A stretch of DNA of 64,000 bases from JACRCG01 sp964524835 (GTDB taxonomy: Bacteria > Desulfobacterota > Desulfuromonadia > Geobacterales > Pseudopelobacteraceae): the NCBI GenBank assembly GCA_964524835.1, contig CAZGEG010000013.1, forward strand, positions 1-64,000, in the 5' to 3' direction. Every line of letters begins with the position of its first letter. Within the stretch, counting starts at the first letter, position 1. A program made the position numbers and the translations under genes. Positions 57,718 to 64,000 of this stretch are shown here, piece by piece. The notes under the pieces were generated by a model. The model ran no database searches, was not told the DNA's origin, and was given only the letters and a program-made list of their open reading frames with translations.

Positions 57718-58182
57718 CTAGAAGCGGAGTTTCTCGCGTTTGTAGCTGTGCGAGGCCTCCTTCGCCTTCATCTCCCGGGCAAAGTCGTGGAAGAGGTTCC
57801 AGTAGGTCTCGTCCAGGGTCAGGTTGGCCCAGAAGTCCTTGCTCTCCAGACACTTGACCGTGTAGTAGCCGAACATGTAGTGGGCCAGTTCCGGCCGGAT
57901 GAGGCCGGAGTTGACCTGCAGGGCGACCTCTTCCAGCAGGCCGATGAAGTCCCGCTTGTCCTGGGCGCTGATCTCGGCCAGGCGGGGGTCGTTTGCAAAC
58001 ATCAGGGCGCAGATTTCCTTGAAGACCGGGTTTTCCTTCAGGCGGCGGCGCAGCATGGTGAAATGCTCCACCCGTTTCTGGGCCCCCTGGCGGCGGTATT
58101 CCAGCAGGCCGTTGGCGAAGGCGAAGATCGTCACCAGGCCGCCGACGATTATGGCAAAATCCTTCAGAGCGGTCATGTCCAT
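57718..58182 (-). CDS. Membrane-anchored hypothetical protein
   Basis: The 154-residue protein has one N-terminal membrane helix (FAIIVGGLVTIFAFANGLLE) and a cytoplasmic helical domain with several aromatic residues (YMFGYYTVKCLESKDFWANL). No catalytic motif is seen. It lies between yedF and mnmH on the same strand (30 bases after yedF), but a link to selenium is only positional. GGGAGA precedes the ATG. Confidence 0.65.
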   Translation of the reverse strand: MDMTALKDFAIIVGGLVTIFAFANGLLEYRRQGAQKRVEHFTMLRRRLKENPVFKEICALMFANDPRLAEISAQDKRDFIGLLEEVALQVNSGLIRPELAHYMFGYYTVKCLESKDFWANLTLDETYWNLFHDFAREMKAKEASHSYKREKLRF

Positions 58183-58212
58183 GGGATTCTCCCGGTGTAC
58201 TGCAGATTATGT

Positions 58213-58827
58213 TCAGACCGTGACGACACTGTCGGCGTCCTTCATGCCGGTGACGATTTCGAGCATATTCGTGACCTCACCGACCTGTATTTTGTCCAGA
58301 AGGTGGAAGTAAGCCAGACAGGCGCCGCACGCAGTGATCTGGACCCCCTCCCCGGCAAGCTCCCGCAGGATCGGCACCGCTTCGGAGCCTTCCGCCGTAA
58401 AGCTGACGCCGCTGTTGACGAAGGCGACGCGCCAGAGATCCGTCCCCATCTCTTTCAGGGTCTTCAGAAAATTGAACATCAGCATGTCACCCAGGCCGTC
58501 GTCGCCATGCCCCATATGTATACCCGTGACCAGGACCATGATCTTCTTCTCTCCGCCCCGCGGCTTTTTCGCTGCCGGAGCCTGGAATGCCGGTTCGGTA
58601 GCATCCTCCCCCTCCCCTTTTGTGCCGACAACCCGGAACTCGTTCCCCTGCATCTCGGAAATGACCAGGTAGCTCTGGTGTTCAAGGAAGCGGCTCACAT
58701 TCTGGCGCGCCGCCTCATTATCGACAAGCACCGTTATGGCGGCGGGAGCCTCTTTTTCGAGGACGTCCCTGACGCTCAGCACCGGGGCTGGACAGTTCAT
58801 GCCGCGGCAATCCAGTTCGTTTATCAT
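58213..58827 (-). CDS. yedF: Selenium-metabolism protein YedF
   Basis: The 204-residue protein has an N-terminal TusA-like domain (ELDCRGMNCPAPVLSVRD, with C12 of the CPxP motif) and a C-terminal DsrE-like domain that begins near residue 98 and contains TACGACLAYF with two further Cys. Such fusions are found with selD and are thought to deliver selenium or sulfur as persulfide/perselenide. It sits next to selD, separated by an inverted-repeat element. Confidence 0.88.
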   Translation of the reverse strand: MINELDCRGMNCPAPVLSVRDVLEKEAPAAITVLVDNEAARQNVSRFLEHQSYLVISEMQGNEFRVVGTKGEGEDATEPAFQAPAAKKPRGGEKKIMVLVTGIHMGHGDDGLGDMLMFNFLKTLKEMGTDLWRVAFVNSGVSFTAEGSEAVPILRELAGEGVQITACGACLAYFHLLDKIQVGEVTNMLEIVTGMKDADSVVTV

Positions 58828-58899
58828 TTATAATTCCTTTCGTACGTTAATACGACTTGAGTCGTTACTATATGTGGACAAAACACCGGCAAAACCGGA

Positions 58900-59020
58900 C
58901 TCACGCGGAGACGCGGAGTACGCGGAGAACATCACAAACAAAAACATTCTGATTATAGACCAAATGACTTTAAGGTTTTAAGACTGGTTTACTCCGCGTT
59001 CTCCGCGTCTCCGCGTGATA
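58900..59020. mobile_element. Empty inverted-repeat element (ACGCGGAG type), best-preserved copy
   Basis: The ends TCACGCGGAGACGCGGAG and CTCCGCGTCTCCGCGTGA are exact complements, each extended by a third unit (TACGCGGAG on the left, AACGCGGAG on the right). The 8-bp period is clear. The 120-bp unit holds no gene and lies between selD and yedF. Confidence 0.75.
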
Positions 59021-59044
59021 ATTTCTTTAGGTTCGGTGGTGTAC

Positions 59045-60091
59045 TTATTCCACGATAATCCTGTCAACCGGCCCGGCCACCACTTCGCCGACAATCGCCG
59101 CACTCTCGACCCCCTTGGCCTGCAGCGCCGCAACGAGCCGTTCCACCTCCCCGGCCTCGACCGCTATCAGCAGTCCTCCGGACGTCTGCGGGTCAAAGAG
59201 CAGGTCCTGAACCATCCGGGGCACACCGGCGCCGAAATCGACAAAAGCGCCGCGAAAGTCCCGGTTGTTATAGGCCCCGGCTGGTATCAGCCCCATGGCG
59301 GCCCATTCCAGTGCCTCGTGGTACATCGGGACAGCTGCGGCGCTGATGCGCACCCCATGTCCCGAATCCACGACCATCTCGGCCAGGTGCCCCAGAAAGC
59401 CGAAGCCGGTGATGTCCGTGCAGGCATGCACAGAAAAGTCCCCCATGACGGTGGCCGCATCCCGGTTCAGGGCCGCCATGGCCCGAGTGACCCTGTCGGT
59501 CAAGGTCTGATCGGCAAGCCCGGCCTTGATCGCGGTGGAAATGATCCCGGTGCCCAGAGGTTTGGTGAGGATCAGACGATCGCCGGACTGCAGGTTCCTC
59601 TTGGTCAGGATGCGGCCGGGGTGGATGTAGCCGGTCACCGACAGGCCGTACTTCAGTTCACTGTCTTCGACGGTATGACCGCCGACCAGCACGACGCCGG
59701 CCTCCCGCAGCTTGCTCAGCCCCCCCTCGATAATTGTTCGCAGGATGGAGATATCCATGGTTTTTGCGGGAAAAGCGACGATGTTCATCGCGGTCTTCGG
59801 GACCCCGCCCATGGCGTAGATGTCGCTCAGGGCGTTGGCGGCGGCGATCTGGCCGAAACTGAAAGGATCATCGACCATCGGCGGGAAAAAATCGACCGTC
59901 TGCACCAGGGCAAGGTCGTCCGACACCCGGTAAACCCCGGCGTCATCCGCCTGACCGAGTCCGACGAGGAGATTCGGGTCCACGGGGAGATCGAGCCCGC
60001 AGAGCGCCCGGTCCAGGTCGCCCGGGGAGAGTTTGGCGGCGCACCCGGCCCCTTTGACGGTCCGGGTGAGACGTATCGTTTCGTTGGTCAT
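59045..60091 (-). CDS. selD: Selenide, water dikinase
   Basis: The 348-residue enzyme makes selenophosphate from selenide and ATP. The glycine-rich N-terminus reads GAGCAAK: C17 (the essential position, codon TGC, not selenocysteine TGA) is present, while the second Cys of the E. coli type (C19) is Ala. K20 and the AIRS-type domains (DDAGVYRVSDDLALVQTVDF, GGHTVEDSELKYGLSVTG) are intact. The ATG at 60091 is chosen because family similarity begins there. It supports mnmH and, if present elsewhere, SelA. Confidence 0.92.
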   Translation of the reverse strand: MTNETIRLTRTVKGAGCAAKLSPGDLDRALCGLDLPVDPNLLVGLGQADDAGVYRVSDDLALVQTVDFFPPMVDDPFSFGQIAAANALSDIYAMGGVPKTAMNIVAFPAKTMDISILRTIIEGGLSKLREAGVVLVGGHTVEDSELKYGLSVTGYIHPGRILTKRNLQSGDRLILTKPLGTGIISTAIKAGLADQTLTDRVTRAMAALNRDAATVMGDFSVHACTDITGFGFLGHLAEMVVDSGHGVRISAAAVPMYHEALEWAAMGLIPAGAYNNRDFRGAFVDFGAGVPRMVQDLLFDPQTSGGLLIAVEAGEVERLVAALQAKGVESAAIVGEVVAGPVDRIIVE

Positions 60092-60140
60092 GAAAATATC
60101 TCCTGGCATATGGTGGTCCGGCAGGTTCTGCAGTACTGAC

Positions 60141-60827
60141 TCAGGCCAGTCCGAACATCCAGACGAGTCCCACCGCGACAAAGACCGCCGGCAGCATGTT
60201 GCCGACCGGCAGCCGCTTGATGCCGACCAGATCGAGGCCGATCGCGACAATCAGCAGGCCGCCGACGGCATTCATCTCGAGAACCACCGTCTCGGTCAGC
60301 AGCGATCTGGCGGACTCCGCCGCAATCGTGATCCCCCCCTGATACAGCAGCACCGGCAGCGCCGCGAAGAGCACGCCGATCCCCAGCGTCGAAGCGAGCG
60401 CGATCGACGCCACCCCGTCCAGCGCGGCTTTGGCGTAAAGGATGGTCGGCGTGCCGCTGTACCCGTCCTGGAGTGCTCCCATGATCGCCATGGCCCCGAC
60501 ACAGTAGAGCAGACTGGCGGCAACAAAGCCTTCCGCGATATTTCCCGCGCCGGTAAAACGGCCCTGCAGCCAGAGTCCGAACGATTCCAGGCGCGCCTCG
60601 ATCTGCAGGAGTTCGCCGAGCACACCGCCGAGTATCAGACTGCCGATGACAATCAGCGGCTGACTGCTTTTCAGAGCCAGCTGCAGGCCGATCAGCAGCA
60701 CCGTCAACCCCAGGCCCGCCATAACCGTCTGCCGCATCCGGGAGGGGATAAAGCGGCCGGCATAGCGCCCGATCAGAGCTCCTGCGCAGATTGCTGCCAC
60801 ATTAACGATTGTTCCGGTCAAAATCAT
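60141..60827 (-). CDS. DUF554 membrane protein
   Basis: The 228-residue protein has about seven membrane helices and the DUF554 family opening (GTIVNVAAICAGALIGRYAG). Members are inner-membrane proteins of unknown transport function. It begins the selD transcript (49 bases before selD), and in the absence of another gene between them it may share its promoter. A link to selenium uptake is speculative. Confidence 0.85.
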   Translation of the reverse strand: MILTGTIVNVAAICAGALIGRYAGRFIPSRMRQTVMAGLGLTVLLIGLQLALKSSQPLIVIGSLILGGVLGELLQIEARLESFGLWLQGRFTGAGNIAEGFVAASLLYCVGAMAIMGALQDGYSGTPTILYAKAALDGVASIALASTLGIGVLFAALPVLLYQGGITIAAESARSLLTETVVLEMNAVGGLLIVAIGLDLVGIKRLPVGNMLPAVFVAVGLVWMFGLA

Positions 60828-61118
60828 TTAAAAGCTACCTCAGGTGCTGCATGCGACGTTACACAAGCGGATATTATTAACAGAAATCGGCGGGCACATC
60901 CATAAGATTCAGCTTTATTCAGGAGCGCAGCACAGGCGGAAAAGATGAGAAAGACGATTGTGCGCCGTCGCGGGTCACCGGTGCCCCCTCAGGATACAGA
61001 AGTTCTGCCATATTCTGAGGGAAGAAGCGTCACTTTACACCTTTCAGTCGCACCCCATGCATCCCTCAACATTCCGTTATTAAAGAACTATTCAGGCATC
61101 TGCACGATCTTCTGTTTT
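60828..61118. other. Gene-free stretch
   Basis: No gene is supported between the DUF554 gene and the sigma-54-like promoter. Enhancer-type activator sites may lie here, but I cannot identify one. Confidence 0.4.
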
Positions 61119-61134
61119 TGGCAGTCCAATTGCT
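61119..61134 (+). promoter_or_regulatory. Sigma-54 type promoter
   Basis: TGGCAG-N5-TTGCT: the essential GG (61120-61121) and GC (61132-61133) are exactly ten bases apart. It lies 45 bases upstream of the small membrane protein and would serve the DUF4398 and OmpA-like genes. Confidence 0.6.
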
Positions 61135-61178
61135 AACTATCAGTGACGGGCCGCTGCCTGCGATGCAAAAGGAGCGTA

Positions 61179-61286
61179 ATGATGAACAATTCGTATGAAT
61201 GGGTGGGCGGTGGGATGTTGATGTGGGCGCTGCTCGCAGTGCTGGTGGTGGTCGCGGTCGTGATACGGAAGCTGTCCAGAAAATAA
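61179..61286 (+). CDS. Small single-span membrane protein (35 aa)
   Basis: A short frame with AAGGAG five bases before ATG encodes a polar start (NNSYEWVGGG), one hydrophobic helix (MLMWALLAVLVVVAVVI) and a basic end (RKLSRK), so the C-terminus is cytoplasmic. It is placed between the sigma-54-like promoter and the DUF4398 gene. Translation is likely but no family is recognised. Confidence 0.6.
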   Translation: MMNNSYEWVGGGMLMWALLAVLVVVAVVIRKLSRK

Positions 61287-61372
61287 CGCAGCTGCAGCCG
61301 ACCGCTTCTGGTCGTACCGGAAGTTGGAATAACGGTCCCGGCTTAAAGGTCTAATGGCAAGGAGGATCAGGT

Positions 61373-61759
61373 ATGAAGAGAAATACTATTTCGCGATATG
61401 TCGTGACAGGAGTGGCAGCTATGGGAGTATGCGTGGCGGCGGGGTGCGCAACACGGGACACGGTCAGTTCCCGCTTCCCCAGGCTTGAAGAGAATATCAG
61501 TGCCGCGAAAACGGCCGGGGCTGAAACGTATGCCCCGTCTCCCCTCAAATCGGCTGAAGCCAAGCTGGGAGCAGCCAGATCGGCTGTGAGAGTCAACGAT
61601 ATGGTTTCCGCTGACAGATTTGTGGATGAAGCTATGGTGGATGCCGACTATGCACGCGCCGAGGCCCCTACTGAAAAGGCAAAAAGTGATGCCATGAAGC
61701 TGCGCCTCTCAATCCAGTCCGTGCGGGATGAAATCAAGCGGCTGCAAGCGGTGAAATAA
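61373..61759 (+). CDS. DUF4398 lipoprotein
   Basis: The 128-residue precursor has a signal peptide ending VAAGC (lipobox, Cys at about 25). The mature part is a DUF4398 helical domain (ETYAPSPLKSAEAKLGAARS) that probably forms coiled coil in the periplasm. It is followed after 30 bases by an OmpA-like gene that carries a similar region, so the two are likely partners of the envelope. GGAGGAT precedes the ATG. Confidence 0.8.
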   Translation: MKRNTISRYVVTGVAAMGVCVAAGCATRDTVSSRFPRLEENISAAKTAGAETYAPSPLKSAEAKLGAARSAVRVNDMVSADRFVDEAMVDADYARAEAPTEKAKSDAMKLRLSIQSVRDEIKRLQAVK

Positions 61760-61789
61760 CCGTCCATGAGTTCAGACGAAGGAGTCGAT

Positions 61790-62860
61790 ATGAATTTACG
61801 AAATATTTCAAATCAGTTGAAAGCATTTGGCTGCGTAATTACCGTCGGGGCCGCACTTACCGGGTGCGCGGGAGCAGTCGATCCGAGTGAACAGATTGCC
61901 AGGGACCGCCTGGAACAGGCGCGTACCGCCTACACCCAGGCAAAGGCCAATCCGGATGTGGAAACCTACTCCCTGAAAACACTTCTTGAAGCAGAAACAA
62001 TACTGAAAGATGCCGAGCAGGTGAATAAAAAGGCCTATGCCCCCAATCCCATGGAAAATTCAAGGGGATATGATGCAGCTGAGACCAGGCTCTTACTCAG
62101 CGACATATCCCGCCTGGCCTACATGGCAGAGCGCAAGGCAAAGACCTCTGAAGCTCTGGCAGCTGGTATTGTTGCGCGCAACGAGGTCGTCAGGCTGGGC
62201 AAAGAAAAAGCGGAGATAGAGCTGCAGAAAAGCAAGATGGAGCAAAAACTGCTCCAGCATGATCTTGATGAAAAGGCGGCAGCGCTTGAGCGGGCAAAGC
62301 AGCAGCTGATTACGGCGGGCAGCGAGGCTGAACGGGCACGGATAATTGCCGACATCCAGGCAAAAGAGGCCGCATTGGCAACGGCACGGGCTGATGCAAA
62401 AGCCAGAGAGGCGGAAAAGGCGAAAGCGGAACTAGCCCTGCTACTGAAGGAATTGTCTGACCTGCAGGGTCAATTGACCGACCGCGGGATCGTGCTGACC
62501 ATCGGTGACGTGCAGTTCGCCACCGGCAAGTCCGACCTGAATGCCGGCGTCCAGATCAGCATGGACAAGCTGGCCGAGTTCCTGCAAAAGAACCAGAACC
62601 GCAACCTGCTGGTGGAAGGGCATACCGACAGCGTCGGCAACGACGAATATAACCAGGGGCTTTCCGAGCAGCGCGCCTCATCGGTCAAGAGCGCCCTGGT
62701 AAAACGGGGAGTTACGGGTGAACGGATTGTCACGGTCGGATACGGCAAGAAATTCCCGCTGGCGAGCAATGCCGGCGCGTCCGGCAAGCAGCAGAACAGA
62801 AGGGTTGAGGCAATTATTCTTAACGAAGGCGTCATGCCGGAGGGTCAGCTCAGGAAATAG
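61790..62860 (+). CDS. OmpA-family lipoprotein with DUF4398-like and coiled-coil regions
   Basis: The 356-residue precursor has a signal peptide and lipobox (ALTGC near residue 23). A DUF4398-like helical part (about 30-120) leads into a long charged coiled coil (130-225), then an OmpA peptidoglycan-binding domain (about 235-350: VQFATGKSDLN, LLVEGHTDSVGNDEYNQGLS, RVEAII). The conserved Asp and Arg that bind diaminopimelate are present (HTDSVG; RASSV). It should tie the outer membrane to peptidoglycan. The ATG at 61790 has GAAGGAG upstream. Confidence 0.88.
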   Translation: MNLRNISNQLKAFGCVITVGAALTGCAGAVDPSEQIARDRLEQARTAYTQAKANPDVETYSLKTLLEAETILKDAEQVNKKAYAPNPMENSRGYDAAETRLLLSDISRLAYMAERKAKTSEALAAGIVARNEVVRLGKEKAEIELQKSKMEQKLLQHDLDEKAAALERAKQQLITAGSEAERARIIADIQAKEAALATARADAKAREAEKAKAELALLLKELSDLQGQLTDRGIVLTIGDVQFATGKSDLNAGVQISMDKLAEFLQKNQNRNLLVEGHTDSVGNDEYNQGLSEQRASSVKSALVKRGVTGERIVTVGYGKKFPLASNAGASGKQQNRRVEAIILNEGVMPEGQLRK

Positions 62861-62918
62861 CGTCGGCAGCCTTCAACAAACCTGCAGAAGGCTTCCATAT
62901 TTCAGGACCTCATACAAC

Positions 62919-62949
62919 AACGGGGGCGGACCAAAATCCGCTCCCGTTT
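62919..62949 (+). terminator. Terminator after the OmpA-like gene
   Basis: AACGGGGGCGGA pairs with TCCGCTCCCGTT (one mismatch) around CCAAAA, followed by TTC. Confidence 0.75.
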
Positions 62950-62994
62950 CAATTGGGCCGTGCCCACACCGTCGAAACACCTTCCGCAACCGCT

Positions 62995-63297
62995 TCACGC
63001 ACACCCTGTTCCCGGAATCGAGGCAAGCAGCTTTTTCCCTTCCCCGGAGAACGTCCACCACGGGAGCGACTCCCCGCTTTCAAGGAAGTGCCGTACCGAC
63101 ATCAGTACATAGAGAACGCACGGGTCATGGCGATGCCCCATAACGCCGCCTAATTCGATATACATCTCAAGCGGGTCCCTCCCGGCAAGCTGTTGCGGAT
63201 GCAGTATCCCGATAGCGCGAAGATCAGCCGCAATCGATTTTCCGATATTCGGAAGTTCTTCCAGTTCTGCGGGTTGCTTCTTCCCGGCACTGCTCAT
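62995..63297 (-). CDS. Helix-hairpin-helix protein (Cdd1-like)
   Basis: The 100-residue protein has a helix-hairpin-helix (ELPNIGKSIAADLRAIGI) and the Cdd1/pathogenicity-locus family C-terminal region (DPCVLYVLMSVRHFLESGE). The fold binds DNA non-specifically in other proteins, but the role of this family is unknown. The ATG at 63297 is preceded by GGGAAAG. Confidence 0.82.
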   Translation of the reverse strand: MSSAGKKQPAELEELPNIGKSIAADLRAIGILHPQQLAGRDPLEMYIELGGVMGHRHDPCVLYVLMSVRHFLESGESLPWWTFSGEGKKLLASIPGTGCA

Positions 63298-63408
63298 ACT
63301 TTCCCGCAATCCGGCACATGCTGTAAAAGTCGGGCGGCGATTCTGCCTGTCCAGCCGCCGGTTGACAGCTCAACAATGGCTGCGGCAGCTTCACCGTCGG
63401 ACTATTTA

Positions 63409-63852
63409 CTAGTGCTGTGCTGAGTTAATGGCCTTCTCCAGGTCCCTGGATTCTTCGCAGTTGCCGCAGATCCCTTTCAGCCTGTTCAAGGTCTCTCTGG
63501 CTTTTCCAGGCTCCTTGTTCATCAGGTACGCCTCTCCCAGATATTCATGGGCACCCAGATGTTTCGGGTCAAGCGCCAGGGCCTTGTCATAGGCTTTAAA
63601 GGCGGCGGGCAGCTGACCGTTTTTCCGGTAGGAAAAGCCCAGGTAGGTATAGGCGTCGGCACTGCCTGCATCCGCCTTGATATACTCTTTCAGCAATTTG
63701 ATGGCTTCCGGGTAATTTTTATCATCGATCGTTTTTTTGATCTCCTGCAGGTTCGGAGCGCTCTCTCTTTGAGAGTCGCCTTCGCTCCCGCCGCCGCTGG
63801 CATACAGAGCACCCGGAACCAGAAGACAAAGTAAAATGATCATGCGTTTCAT
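63409..63852 (-). CDS. Exported TPR protein
   Basis: The 147-residue precursor has a Sec signal peptide (1-18, ending LYASG) and about three tetratricopeptide repeats from residue 35 to 125 (NYPEAIKLLKEYIKADAGSA; YTYLGFSYRKNGQLPAAFKA; HEYLGEAYLMNKEPGKARET). The end has two Cys (GICGNCEES). It is probably a periplasmic adaptor. GGGGAGG precedes the ATG at 63852, in agreement with the signal peptide start. Confidence 0.82.
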   Translation of the reverse strand: MKRMIILLCLLVPGALYASGGGSEGDSQRESAPNLQEIKKTIDDKNYPEAIKLLKEYIKADAGSADAYTYLGFSYRKNGQLPAAFKAYDKALALDPKHLGAHEYLGEAYLMNKEPGKARETLNRLKGICGNCEESRDLEKAINSAQH

Positions 63853-64000
63853 ACGATCCTCCCCAATTTGCGTTTGAAGTACCTGCCAACCCGCCATTAT
63901 ACGGGCCAATTATCTTCCTATCGGGCCGCAACAGTCAACTCCGAAACTAAATCCCCGCACCACCCTTCTTGACTCATGGTTTCCAGCAGACCGGGATGTC

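Noticed and set aside
38213..59020. The intergenic inverted repeats as plain terminators
   Set aside because: The arms are about 60-100 bases apart, contain 8-bp tandem structure and lack T-runs; they also lie inside operons.
59045..60091. SelD as a selenoprotein
   Set aside because: The codon at position 17 is TGC, not TGA, and no SECIS-like need arises.

Overview
The window reads as chromosome of a Geobacter-like member of the Desulfuromonadia (Geobacterales). The basis is gene content rather than a ribosomal marker: a membrane FeS oxidoreductase coupled to ETF, four-subunit 2-oxoacid:ferredoxin oxidoreductase, fused isobutyryl-CoA mutase, an ActP/DUF485 acetate carrier, HD-GYP and PilZ signalling proteins, a LexA whose operator resembles the published Geobacter box, and a selenium cluster. 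Core genes are GC-rich. The stretches around 0-2.6 kb, 15-25 kb and 29.9-31.1 kb are more AT-rich and look accessory. No rRNA, CRISPR array, intact transposase or integrase was found.

Layout. 0.1-2.4 kb: three minus-strand orphan genes with integron attC-like sites between them, then six copies of a 16-18 bp palindrome beside a gene broken by a TAG codon. 2.7-6.5 kb: an operon of an HTH-EIIA(Ntr) protein, a HyfB-like proton-translocating subunit and a small carbonic-anhydrase-like protein. 6.7-14.8 kb: MutT, an EamA exporter, a FlaG-like protein, two HD-GYP proteins, a HEAT protein and a DUF2786 protein. 14.9-25 kb: tRNA-Ser(CGA) followed by a defence/toxin island with many broken genes: HigBA, an AAA/DUF4143 ATPase between remnants of an HNH nuclease gene, an EcoRII-type restriction-modification remnant, an exact 750-bp tandem duplication of a toxin-antitoxin segment, a GxxExxY gene inside inverted repeats, and Fic. 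25-31.9 kb: MtgA, EamA, LexA, PilZ, small proteins and tRNA-Gln(CUG).

32-55.5 kb is the metabolic heart, all on the minus strand. A Vor/Kor-type oxidoreductase can make acyl-CoA from 2-oxoacids. IcmF interconverts isobutyryl-CoA and butyryl-CoA. Butyryl-CoA dehydrogenase, crotonase, 3-hydroxybutyryl-CoA dehydrogenase and thiolase take butyryl-CoA to acetyl-CoA. EtfBA and the membrane FeS oxidoreductase pass the electrons to quinone. CoA-transferases activate acids and ActP/DUF485 imports acetate-like acids. Four promoters in this region share a TTGACATGCACGTAAA-like operator resembling LiuR-type MerR sites, suggesting one regulon.

56-61 kb holds selenium genes (SelU/MnmH, YedF, SelD) and DUF554. 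61-64 kb holds an envelope group (small membrane protein, DUF4398 lipoprotein, OmpA-like protein) behind a sigma-54-type promoter, then a helix-hairpin-helix protein and a TPR protein. Five inverted-repeat elements of related design, one carrying the GxxExxY gene, are scattered through the window and interrupt operon spacers.
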